Assembly: GCA_020636275.1 (NCBI GenBank)
Contig: JACJYD010000004.1
Span: 255,987 to 319,986 of the forward strand
Direction of reading: 5' to 3'
Length of the DNA stretch: 64,000 nucleotides
Origin: Lewinellaceae bacterium
Lineage (GTDB): Bacteria > Bacteroidota > Bacteroidia > Chitinophagales > Saprospiraceae
A program made the position numbers and the translations under genes. The notes beneath the pieces are model-generated. The model was given only the letters and a program-made list of their open reading frames with translations, was not told the DNA's origin and ran no database searches. This document shows, in pieces, positions 8,366 through 15,984 of the stretch. Positions within the stretch are counted from its first letter, which is position 1. Every line of letters starts with the position of its first letter.

Positions 8366-9334
8366 CTAAAAATGCACCTTCTCCGAAAACCGGCCCCCGG
8401 TATCCAGCCGGCAGGTCACGACATATAGCCCTCGCCAGTTTTCGCCGGGCAGGAACAACTCCTGCGCCGGACCGGTCCGGGAAGCGATACGCCGTCCCGC
8501 CAGGTCGTAAAGGATCAACTCCTCGATTTCCCCCTTCGCCGCACGGGCCCAAACGCCTTCCGAAGTCCAGGTCAGGGTCACCGGAGCTGCCGGCACTGCC
8601 TCCTCCGCACCGCTGATGGGAGGGACGCAGGCTCCATAAAGGGTAAAAGGTATGGACATAACCGGAGCGCCCTGGTCGAACGGGCCGGTCAGAGAGGAAG
8701 CCCAATATTGGGACCTCGGCTCGAAAAGCATAAAATAGGGCTGCCCGGCTACGGGATTATCGTCGGTAGAAATGGAAAGGGTATAATCCCCGGGAGGCAG
8801 ACACAGCGTGTCCTGGAATTGCTGCACGGTATCTTCGAGTGAAAAATCTTTGGCTACTTGCACCGCCCCTGCCTGATCCTTTACTGAATATGTAAAAAAA
8901 CCATTGGTCAGCGCACCGCCCAGGTTCGAGAAGTCAAAAATGAGGGTGTCGCAGTCCGTGCCCGGACAAAGAGGCTCGAAAATGTCGAATGTGCAGGCCA
9001 GATCGGTGTAGAATCCCGTCCACAACTCCAGCGTGCCCTGAAAGGTATCCGAGGTGATCTGAGCATCGGGATATACCCCCAGGACAGCGATGTGAAAGGT
9101 TCCGATCCCGAAAAAGTTGACCACCTCTTTGGCAACGGTGTCGCCATTGGTATCGTAGAGGATAAAGCCCGGATAGTCAAAAATACTGGGGCTGTCGTTG
9201 GTCACTTCCACCACCAGTTCCGCATTCGAAAAGGCGTCGTAGCGGATATCCTGGACCGTGACCAGGTCGCAGGGAGATTGGGCGGCCACCCCGGCGCCCA
9301 GGGCCAGGAAGAAAAACAGGTAGATTGTCTTCAT
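8366..9334 (-). CDS. T9SS type A cargo protein
   Basis: This is a 322-aa secreted protein. It has a signal peptide (MKTIYLFFFLALGAGVAAQ), then beta-rich sequence including 'FSNAELVVEVTNDSPSIFDYPGFILYD', which resembles an adhesin/Ig-like module, and cysteine pairs (CTFDIFEPLCPGTDCD, CLPPGDYTLSIST). The C-terminal ~75 residues (VTLTWTSEGVWAR .. EELILYDLAGRR .. FLPGENWRGLYVVTCRL .. FSEKVHF) are a type A T9SS sorting domain. It is exported across the outer membrane and probably surface-attached. No enzymatic motif was recognised. Confidence 0.8.
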   Translation of the reverse strand: MKTIYLFFFLALGAGVAAQSPCDLVTVQDIRYDAFSNAELVVEVTNDSPSIFDYPGFILYDTNGDTVAKEVVNFFGIGTFHIAVLGVYPDAQITSDTFQGTLELWTGFYTDLACTFDIFEPLCPGTDCDTLIFDFSNLGGALTNGFFTYSVKDQAGAVQVAKDFSLEDTVQQFQDTLCLPPGDYTLSISTDDNPVAGQPYFMLFEPRSQYWASSLTGPFDQGAPVMSIPFTLYGACVPPISGAEEAVPAAPVTLTWTSEGVWARAAKGEIEELILYDLAGRRIASRTGPAQELFLPGENWRGLYVVTCRLDTGGRFSEKVHF

Positions 9335-9551
9335 AGTTTAAAAGTAAGTGTTTTGTTTCAAAGCTCCTTTTAACAGCGGTTATTCCTGATTTTTGCCGCT
9401 GCGATCTCACCGGCAATTGTTCAGTTGTTATCGATGATAGATTTTCGGTAATCGGTTGGGGCCGTCAAATCACTTGGGATTATAACGGCCGACGATCGCA
9501 ATGATCCCAAACCGCTTCGTTTTGAGTATAGCGATTAATCTTAACGAAACC

Positions 9552-11225
9552 TCAATTTCTCAATACCTCAAACTCCTCCTCCCGCCAATAATAATCCCCT
9601 TCCCCATCAACCCCCCGGATGATGATCGAATAGGCCGACTCCTCGTCGGAGGTATAAAAGCTGACCGTCTTGGCGGTTTGATCAAGCACCACGCGGGGAT
9701 CCCAGTACAACACGGTCCGGAAATCGGGAGTGCGGCTGGTCCGGGACTCCGGGGTGTCGTATTTCACCTGCGGAAATTCGAGGGGTATATCCCGGGTCTG
9801 ATAATTGAGGAATACCGTCGACTCCGGGAATCGCATTCCCGCAAAATCTGAAGTGGTGGTTTTTACCAGAATAACGGAGGAAATGTTATGTGACCCCAAA
9901 ATGTAGGGTTCGTTTATGACATCGATCCGGTAGACCAGGGCCGGATTGATCTGCATCAGGGCGTCGAGGTCGAAAACGGGCAGGTTGTCGATCAATACCA
10001 GGGGGTCTTCTTCGAATTTTGTCTCCTCCTTATTGAGCACCCAAAGCGCAAAATGCTTCTTCTTTTTTTTCACACTGACGAATGGGACGATCTCTTTGAA
10101 TACCTCTTCCATGGTGGGCAAGGGAATAAAATCACTCAAAGTGACAGATACCGTCGGTTGGGCAAAATAAGCGGAGATCGGCCGGGGAAACCGCGCACTG
10201 TCGGGCCGGACAGCGGTATATTTCTTCTGCAATTGATAATCGAGATACAGCGCTTCCAGCACCTTCCTTTGGCTGGAGTCCGGCGCCGTTTCCACCGTGG
10301 GAAATGTGGCGTACCGATTCGAAAAATCCGTATTCACGAGGATCTTGTGCCGCACCGAATCGCTTAGGGGTTTGGAAGAAATAAAGACTTTCTGCCTGCC
10401 GCTCAAATGGTCCAAGGGAAAGACGAATGTACCATCCTCCCCACTCCGGTAAATATGCAACTGCTGCAGGTCCTTATCGACAATAGATACATAGATCAAC
10501 CCGTCCCGGATCGGCTGGCTTGAAGCGCTGTCCAGCAAGATCCCCGAAAGGCTGACATCCCGAATATCGGGCAAACGACCGGGGTTCAGATCGCCGTAAG
10601 CTTCTTCTTTCGGCAGGCTCGCGGGCTGTAACGGCGACCGGCCCTCAAGGGTTCCCCGCTTGACGACCGCAATGGCGGCATCCAAAGGCCCATCCGGGCA
10701 GGCTATGGAAAACGAGACCTTTTCCCGGGGGGCATACCGGTCTTTCAATCCCCTGATCTCTAGTGTTTCTCCGGCCTTTGCCCCCTTTTTATCCGCCGAT
10801 GTTTGCCAGGAAAGCAGCGGGTTGGGAAGTGGCGATGCGGGATTGATAATGGTCAATTCGAGGGTGGTATAGTATTCGGGCGGCAGGTTCCGCTGCCAGT
10901 TGGTGTATGCCCGCAATTGGTAGTTCCTGCTGGGTATCCCCTCCGGGATCCGGAGGGCGCCGGAAGCGCGTCCGTCCTGGATTGGGATCTTGCCCTGGGC
11001 GACAGGATTTTCCCCGTCCAATAGCTCGACCAGCAGGATTTTGCTGAATTCCCGCGTTGCGGGCTTTCCATCCAGAGAATACCAGGCACTCAGCCAAATG
11101 ATATCCCCGGCAATGTAAATATCGCGGTCGGTTGCGATAGCGATGGATTCCTCTCCTGCCGGAATTTGGGCGAATGCGGAACCGGCGATGACCAGAAAAA
11201 AAAAGAGTACGGTGAATCTTCTCAT
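9552..11225 (-). CDS. secreted MG2-like / TonB-plug-like protein
   Basis: This is a protein of ~557 aa with a signal peptide (MRRFTVLFFFLVIAGSAFAQ). The first domain (TDRDIYIAGDIIWLSAWYS, then 'LRAYTNWQRN') is the MG2-like start common in Bacteroidota proteins related to alpha-2-macroglobulin. The middle part (VSLSGILLDSASSQPIRDG .. GTFVFPLD) is a carboxypeptidase-regulatory-like fold. The end (PLVLIDNLPVFDLDALMQINPALVYRIDVI) resembles a TonB plug without a barrel. It starts 10 bases after the DUF4249 stop and is the third gene of the cluster that begins with the TonB-dependent receptor, suggesting a role in the same outer-membrane uptake system. M17 (ATG 11225) was chosen because it heads the signal peptide. 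Confidence 0.8.
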   Translation of the reverse strand: MRRFTVLFFFLVIAGSAFAQIPAGEESIAIATDRDIYIAGDIIWLSAWYSLDGKPATREFSKILLVELLDGENPVAQGKIPIQDGRASGALRIPEGIPSRNYQLRAYTNWQRNLPPEYYTTLELTIINPASPLPNPLLSWQTSADKKGAKAGETLEIRGLKDRYAPREKVSFSIACPDGPLDAAIAVVKRGTLEGRSPLQPASLPKEEAYGDLNPGRLPDIRDVSLSGILLDSASSQPIRDGLIYVSIVDKDLQQLHIYRSGEDGTFVFPLDHLSGRQKVFISSKPLSDSVRHKILVNTDFSNRYATFPTVETAPDSSQRKVLEALYLDYQLQKKYTAVRPDSARFPRPISAYFAQPTVSVTLSDFIPLPTMEEVFKEIVPFVSVKKKKKHFALWVLNKEETKFEEDPLVLIDNLPVFDLDALMQINPALVYRIDVINEPYILGSHNISSVILVKTTTSDFAGMRFPESTVFLNYQTRDIPLEFPQVKYDTPESRTSRTPDFRTVLYWDPRVVLDQTAKTVSFYTSDEESAYSIIIRGVDGEGDYYWREEEFEVLRN

Positions 11226-11235
11226 AAAAAAAGGA

Positions 11236-12390
11236 TCAATCAACCCAAAAATCCGGTCTTTCGAGCGACGCACCCCTCAACCGGCAATCCACACAGATCG
11301 GAGCCGGAACCCCGAGGATGCCTTCCGGCGAGGTAGAGAGGTAAATGGGCCAGCGCGAAGGCCAGGTTCGGGGAAGGGTCTGCATATACTGGATCTCGAA
11401 ATCTCCGATCGTACAGATACTGAAATGAAAAGCCACACCAGAGGGCGGATCCACAAATATTCTTTTTTCGGTATAACCGGCTGCCATGAAATAGCCCAGC
11501 ACCGCCTCTCCGGGGTCCTGGATATTGACCATATTCCCGCGGATCTGAAAGGGCTGGGTGGTATATAAAGCGCCGAATCCGGTGTTTTGCTTTTGAATAT
11601 TATTCCAAAAGACGTAGGCCTCCTTGCTGATGGAGTACTGTCTCGTCAGCAAACTGTAACGCAAATACAGATCCCGGCCTTCCGTATCCACATAACGGAG
11701 GGGGTAACCCTGAATTCGCGGAATTTCGAGTCTCGAGGCATCGAACGCCAAAATATCCTGTATCTCCGTGGTTTTGTAGCAGGTAAACAAAGAATCGGGA
11801 TCCGGAAATGGATAAATGTGTCCGGCGTAATAATAGGGGATCAGCAAGTCGGAATTAAGCTTGTAGGTCTCGGTCAGTTTCCACAGGAAATAGGCGTTGC
11901 CTTCATTTTGAATGGTAGTTTCGAGGTAAAACTGGTACCCCTGAAGGTCGTAGGCATATTTCGGATCCGACCTGCTTTCGACCACGGCATAGACCGTATC
12001 GATCGGCTCCGGAGGCAGGATCGTTTCGTAGGAAGATTCGTACGCCTGACCATCGGGTGTAGTGACCGAGATCTTGTAGCTGTGCCCGACAACGCCCTGT
12101 ATCCCCGCAACACTCGTCGAGTAGGTTCCGGGAGCAATTTCCTCCAGAAACTCCTGGGTTCCGCCTTGCTCGGAGAGGACCACACTGGCGCCCTCCAGGG
12201 GTTTTTGAAGGGAACTTTCCAAGCCGGGAGTGGTTGATATTTTCACCGTATAAGGGCCGGGGGCATTGGTAATGGTCCCTTCGATGACCAGCAGGTTCTC
12301 GCTGTCCTTCCATTCGGGCTCGTAAGGATCGATGCATTGAACAGGCAGCAGCACCAAAAGCAGGTAAAACGCAATGCGGTCATTCCTCAT
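11236..12390 (-). CDS. DUF4249 lipoprotein, TonB-receptor partner
   Basis: This is a 384-aa lipoprotein (lipobox LLPVQC). After DPYEPEWKDSENLLVIEGTITNAPGPYTVKIS, the diagnostic start of DUF4249, come two beta-sandwich-like halves, including GASVVLSEQGGTQEFLEE.. and the transport-cassette pattern YKISVTTPDGQAYESSYETILPPEPID. A C-terminal Cys pair ends the protein (CVDCRLRGASLERPDFW). It overlaps the 3' end of the TonB-dependent receptor gene by 11 bases, so the two are translationally coupled. DUF4249 proteins usually sit beside such receptors and may act as surface lids or ligand-binding partners, in the manner of SusD. The substrate is unknown. Confidence 0.88.
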   Translation of the reverse strand: MRNDRIAFYLLLVLLPVQCIDPYEPEWKDSENLLVIEGTITNAPGPYTVKISTTPGLESSLQKPLEGASVVLSEQGGTQEFLEEIAPGTYSTSVAGIQGVVGHSYKISVTTPDGQAYESSYETILPPEPIDTVYAVVESRSDPKYAYDLQGYQFYLETTIQNEGNAYFLWKLTETYKLNSDLLIPYYYAGHIYPFPDPDSLFTCYKTTEIQDILAFDASRLEIPRIQGYPLRYVDTEGRDLYLRYSLLTRQYSISKEAYVFWNNIQKQNTGFGALYTTQPFQIRGNMVNIQDPGEAVLGYFMAAGYTEKRIFVDPPSGVAFHFSICTIGDFEIQYMQTLPRTWPSRWPIYLSTSPEGILGVPAPICVDCRLRGASLERPDFWVD

Positions 12391-15211
12391 AACTGCCTAA
12401 TTTGAAGTGGTATGAAACGGAAAAGATCGGAGCTCCAAATATGGATAATTTGTAGCCTTTTATCCGGTTTTCCAAATTGATGAAATAGACGGAGTAGGCG
12501 TTCCTCCGGCCAACCAGATTGTATACCGAAAAGATCCAGGTGCCGTGCATGAATTTTTTGGCCGAGAGGTTTCCCTCGAATTTGGCCGACAGGTCGAACC
12601 GCACATAATCGGGAATCCGGTATTCATTTCGCCTCGAATAATGAATGATCTGGTAGTTATCCAAAAAATAGGCGCCGGCCGGCAGGGTGATGGGGCGGCC
12701 GGTGGAATAGACAAAATTGAACGACAATTCAAACCGCCGGGTGAAGCGGTAATTGGTCACCAGGTTGATCGAATGGGGCTTGTCGTAGTTGGAAGGATAG
12801 GGTTCTCCAAAATTGACCTGTTCACCCGTATCTTCCTTGTTGACCAGCACGCTGGTCCTTGAATAGGTGTAATTCAACCAACCGTTCAGGTTGCCCCGTG
12901 GTTTTTTCAACATCAATTCCAATCCGTATGCATTCAGCCGGCCAGGCAATACGTCCCACTCGGGCACTTCGCTGATCAGCAAATTGGCCCCGTCCCGAAA
13001 CTCCACCTGGTTAGCCACTTTTTTGTAATAAGCCTCGGCCGAAAGTTCGATCCGCTCATTCAACAGGTTGGAGTACAGGCCCAGTGAAAATTGATCGCCG
13101 GCCATGGGCTTGATGTGCGGATCGACCAGCTTCCATCGGTCGGAAGGGGTCAGCGCAATGGTGTTGGATAGCAGGAAGAGGTATTGATGCAGCCGGTTGT
13201 AGGAGCATTTCAGCGACAGCCGGGGATTGATCTTCAGCCGGGAGGCCAGGCGCAGATCCGGATTAAAATACGTGACGATATTCGCATTTTTGGCATAGCT
13301 CAGGGTATCGGTAATAAATGGTTCGGCAAACGGCTGTCCGGCTTCGTATTCAAACACTTCTCCCGGTCCGAGGTAGTTGAAGAGATTGAACCGGATCCCG
13401 GCATTTACGCTCCAGGCTGGACTTACGGTCCATTCCCCCTGGGCGAAAAGAGCGGATTCCAGTCCTCTTTCATCGCCCAACTCCAGTTTTTTGATCTGGC
13501 TTTTGGGGCCGAGGGGCGCAATAGAGCCCTTGCTCAAGCGGTACAAGTTGGTATTCAGGCCGAGCACCAGGTGCAGGCGATTGGCGGGGCGCAGGGTCAG
13601 GGACGCATTTGCGGCATTGTGCTCCAGGCTGTTGTTTTGCCGATAGGCGGCGATACTCAGCTGCTCGTCCTCATTGACCGAGTTATAACTGGCATGGACC
13701 AGGTCGATATCCAGGCTGTGTTTGTCCTTGAAAAACCGCTTCCAATTCAGGGAAGCGCCCTTGTTTTCGTAAGCGTAGTTGAAATTGCCGGCCAGGCGGG
13801 TATCGTCCGTGCTGTAATAGCCCAGCACCTTCAGCTGGTTCTTTTCATTCAATTCGACCGATACATTGCCAAGCAGGTCGGCAAAGCGGCCGCTGCTTTT
13901 CTTGATATTCTCATCCGGCACGAGCTGAAGGATCCAGTCGGAATAGGTGGAGCGGTAGCTGAGCAGGTAGCTCGCCTTTTCTTTTACAATAGGCCCTTCC
14001 ACCAGGATATTTCCGGTGATCGGGCTGATGCCGCCCCGGGCGGAAAACTTTTTCCGGTTGCCGGTTTTGGACTGCACTTCCAGGATGGAAGCCAGCCTGC
14101 CGCCGTAATTGGCCGGAATATTGCTCTTCAGAATGGAAAAATCCTGGATGGCATCCGAGTTGAACACCGAAAAGAAACCCAGGAAGTGAGCGGTGTTGTA
14201 AATGGGGATATTGTCCAAAAAAAAGAGGTTTTGATCAGCGGGGCTGCCCCGCACGTTGAACCCGGAAGTGCCTTCGCCGACGCTCTGCACGCCGGGCAAC
14301 AACTGGGCGACTTTCAGCAGATCGCCCTCCCCCAACACCATCGGGATAGAGCGGACATCCTTGGCGGCGAGCTTCTCGAACCCCATCTGCGCCCCCGATA
14401 CGTTGTTGTAGGGATCGGACCGCACGACCACGCTATTGAGCAAAAACGCCTTTGAGGTCAAGGCCAGGTCGAGTTTTCCGGAGGACAGTACCGTAAGCTC
14501 GAATCGCTTCAACTCGTGATTCATATTGCTCACCTCCACCGTGTAAACGCCTTTCTTCAATTGGATGCTGTAAAATCCCGATTCATCGGTAGCGGTACCG
14601 GCCCCGCTTTGCGTGACCAGGAAGGCCGCTCCGATTATGGGGGTGCCGTCGGCCGCATCCGTGATGAACCCGCTGACGGTCGACCGTTGTTCCCTGGCCC
14701 CGTCCTTTTCATTGCCCACGGTTATGGCCTTGCCGACAAATTCGTTGCTCGTTTCGAGAAAGCGTCCCGCTCCGTTTTGGTCCTCCGTCCGGGCCGTATC
14801 TCCTGCTGGCTTTTGTGCAAAAAAACCGGCACTCAGGCGGGTTTCGACCGGTTCTCCTTTTTCGAAAAATAAATTTCCGTGCCGATCGGCGGAAAAAGAA
14901 ATATCCGAATCCGCGAGATAATCCGTCAGGACCTCGAACAGGCGAGCTTCCGCTTGTTGAAAATGGATCCTTTTCTCTTCGTTAAAAAGGTCTTCCCGGT
15001 AAAAAAAATGCAAGGGGTAATTATCCTCCACCCTTTTTACGAAAGCGGTCCAGGTCAGGCCTTCGTATTTTTCCGAAGAAAGCAGGGGATTGGATTGGGA
15101 AAAAAGAGAGGTGGCGAAAAAGAGCATCGGCAGGAAGGCCGCTAAACAGGTTATGCAAAAGCCCGGACTCTTTGCGTTCTTTGCGCCTTTTCGATTATCA
15201 TTTCCAGCCAT
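12380..15211 (-). CDS. TonB-dependent receptor with STN and carboxypeptidase-regulatory domains
   Basis: This is an outer-membrane receptor of ~943 aa. After the signal peptide (CITCLAAFLPMLFFATSLFSQS) an STN-like domain spans roughly residues 45-120 (VKRVEDNYPLHFFY .. FEVLTDYLADSDISFS). A CarboxypepD_reg domain follows (STVSGFITDAADGTPIIGAAFLV), then the plug (SIPMVLGEGDLLKVAQLLPGV, FNVRGSPADQNLFFLDNIPI) and a long 22-strand-type barrel ending in FSVSYHFKLGSYEE. The STN domain could signal to an anti-sigma factor, but none is adjacent. ATG 15211 is preferred because it follows the upstream stop by one base. The N-region then reads MAGNDNRKGAKNAK, the translation of the REP-like arm found at 1781 and 4679. 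The substrate is unknown. Confidence 0.88.
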   Translation of the reverse strand: MAGNDNRKGAKNAKSPGFCITCLAAFLPMLFFATSLFSQSNPLLSSEKYEGLTWTAFVKRVEDNYPLHFFYREDLFNEEKRIHFQQAEARLFEVLTDYLADSDISFSADRHGNLFFEKGEPVETRLSAGFFAQKPAGDTARTEDQNGAGRFLETSNEFVGKAITVGNEKDGAREQRSTVSGFITDAADGTPIIGAAFLVTQSGAGTATDESGFYSIQLKKGVYTVEVSNMNHELKRFELTVLSSGKLDLALTSKAFLLNSVVVRSDPYNNVSGAQMGFEKLAAKDVRSIPMVLGEGDLLKVAQLLPGVQSVGEGTSGFNVRGSPADQNLFFLDNIPIYNTAHFLGFFSVFNSDAIQDFSILKSNIPANYGGRLASILEVQSKTGNRKKFSARGGISPITGNILVEGPIVKEKASYLLSYRSTYSDWILQLVPDENIKKSSGRFADLLGNVSVELNEKNQLKVLGYYSTDDTRLAGNFNYAYENKGASLNWKRFFKDKHSLDIDLVHASYNSVNEDEQLSIAAYRQNNSLEHNAANASLTLRPANRLHLVLGLNTNLYRLSKGSIAPLGPKSQIKKLELGDERGLESALFAQGEWTVSPAWSVNAGIRFNLFNYLGPGEVFEYEAGQPFAEPFITDTLSYAKNANIVTYFNPDLRLASRLKINPRLSLKCSYNRLHQYLFLLSNTIALTPSDRWKLVDPHIKPMAGDQFSLGLYSNLLNERIELSAEAYYKKVANQVEFRDGANLLISEVPEWDVLPGRLNAYGLELMLKKPRGNLNGWLNYTYSRTSVLVNKEDTGEQVNFGEPYPSNYDKPHSINLVTNYRFTRRFELSFNFVYSTGRPITLPAGAYFLDNYQIIHYSRRNEYRIPDYVRFDLSAKFEGNLSAKKFMHGTWIFSVYNLVGRRNAYSVYFINLENRIKGYKLSIFGAPIFSVSYHFKLGSYEE
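15140..15200. repeat. half copy of the REP-like element inside the receptor signal peptide region
   Basis: CTCTTTGCGTTCTTTGCGCCTTTTCG matches one arm of the palindromic elements at 1744 and 4679. The opposite arm is absent. In the receptor frame it encodes RKGAKNAK in the positively charged n-region of the signal peptide. It is either a genuine inserted half element or a sign that the annotated start is too far upstream. Confidence 0.5.
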
Positions 15212-15212
15212 T

Positions 15213-15941
15213 TCAGTCCATATTTTCATAAAACCCATTGCAAAAATCAGCTGCTTGTCTAAGTTGTTCCACATGGGCCTTCTTCCAGTGGATCCTGTTT
15301 TTGTGGAGGTATCTTTTGATGTCTTTTCTATGCGCGGGAAAATAGTCCAGCCATTGTTTTTTCCGGGTCACCTCGGTAAATGCACCGTCTTTCAGCAGCA
15401 GGAGGCGGGTCGGTTTATTCAAAAAAACGCCATGGGGGTGCAAATGGCTGATGTCGGGGTTGAAGAGTTTTTCATGGCTGGCGAAGAGGCTGAATTTTCC
15501 TTCAAAAACCTTCTCCAGGTACTGCCGGCCCGCAAAATTTGGGGGAAGGGTATGCGCATGCACAAAGTGCCGGTCCCCGATCCGGAAAGAATCGACCAGG
15601 TTGTGGTTTACCACGATGTGGCCGATCCAGGGCATCGGCTTGCTCACGTCGAGGATCAGTTCGTCCTGCTCGGCATTGTAGTTGATCAGCGCCTGGTCAA
15701 ATTTTTCGCCTTTGACGTATACCACCCCCGGCGAGAAAGTCGCCTCCGGAAAAAAGGGATGTCCGATGGCCCGTGGATGCGGGTTGGCGTAGATCCTCCC
15801 GTTCACGAGCAAGTCGTTGAGACCGTAGAGCGAGTCGGCCACCTGCTGTACACCGGGTAGATCGGGCTCCTGACTATGGGCGTGCGGTTGAAGAACCACC
15901 ACTGCGAGCAGGAGCGTCGGTAGTATTCGGGATGCCCTCAT
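15213..15941 (-). CDS. secreted protein of unknown function upstream of TonB receptor
   Basis: This is a 242-aa protein with a signal peptide (MRASRILPTLLLAVVVLQPHAHSQ). The mature part carries VNGRIYANPHPRAIGHPFFPEATFS, a beta-rich core with DRHFVHAHTLPPNFAGRQYLEKVFEG and DISHLHPHGVFLNKPTRLLLL, and a basic helical C-terminus (AHRKDIKRYLHKNRIHWKK). I do not recognise the family. Its stop is one base before the preferred receptor start, so it is probably the first gene of the receptor/DUF4249/MG2 operon and may be a periplasmic or surface accessory of that uptake system. That role is inferred from position only. Confidence 0.7.
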   Translation of the reverse strand: MRASRILPTLLLAVVVLQPHAHSQEPDLPGVQQVADSLYGLNDLLVNGRIYANPHPRAIGHPFFPEATFSPGVVYVKGEKFDQALINYNAEQDELILDVSKPMPWIGHIVVNHNLVDSFRIGDRHFVHAHTLPPNFAGRQYLEKVFEGKFSLFASHEKLFNPDISHLHPHGVFLNKPTRLLLLKDGAFTEVTRKKQWLDYFPAHRKDIKRYLHKNRIHWKKAHVEQLRQAADFCNGFYENMD

Positions 15942-15984
15942 GGGAGCTAAGCTAGCCTTTTTTGGATTAATTCGGATGTTTTCT

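Noticed and set aside
13184..14455. 423-codon open frame on the plus strand opposite the TonB-dependent receptor
   Set aside because: It is antisense to a well-supported barrel and plug region. Repeated Gly/Gln/Asp-rich translation and lack of domains mark it as a shadow frame.
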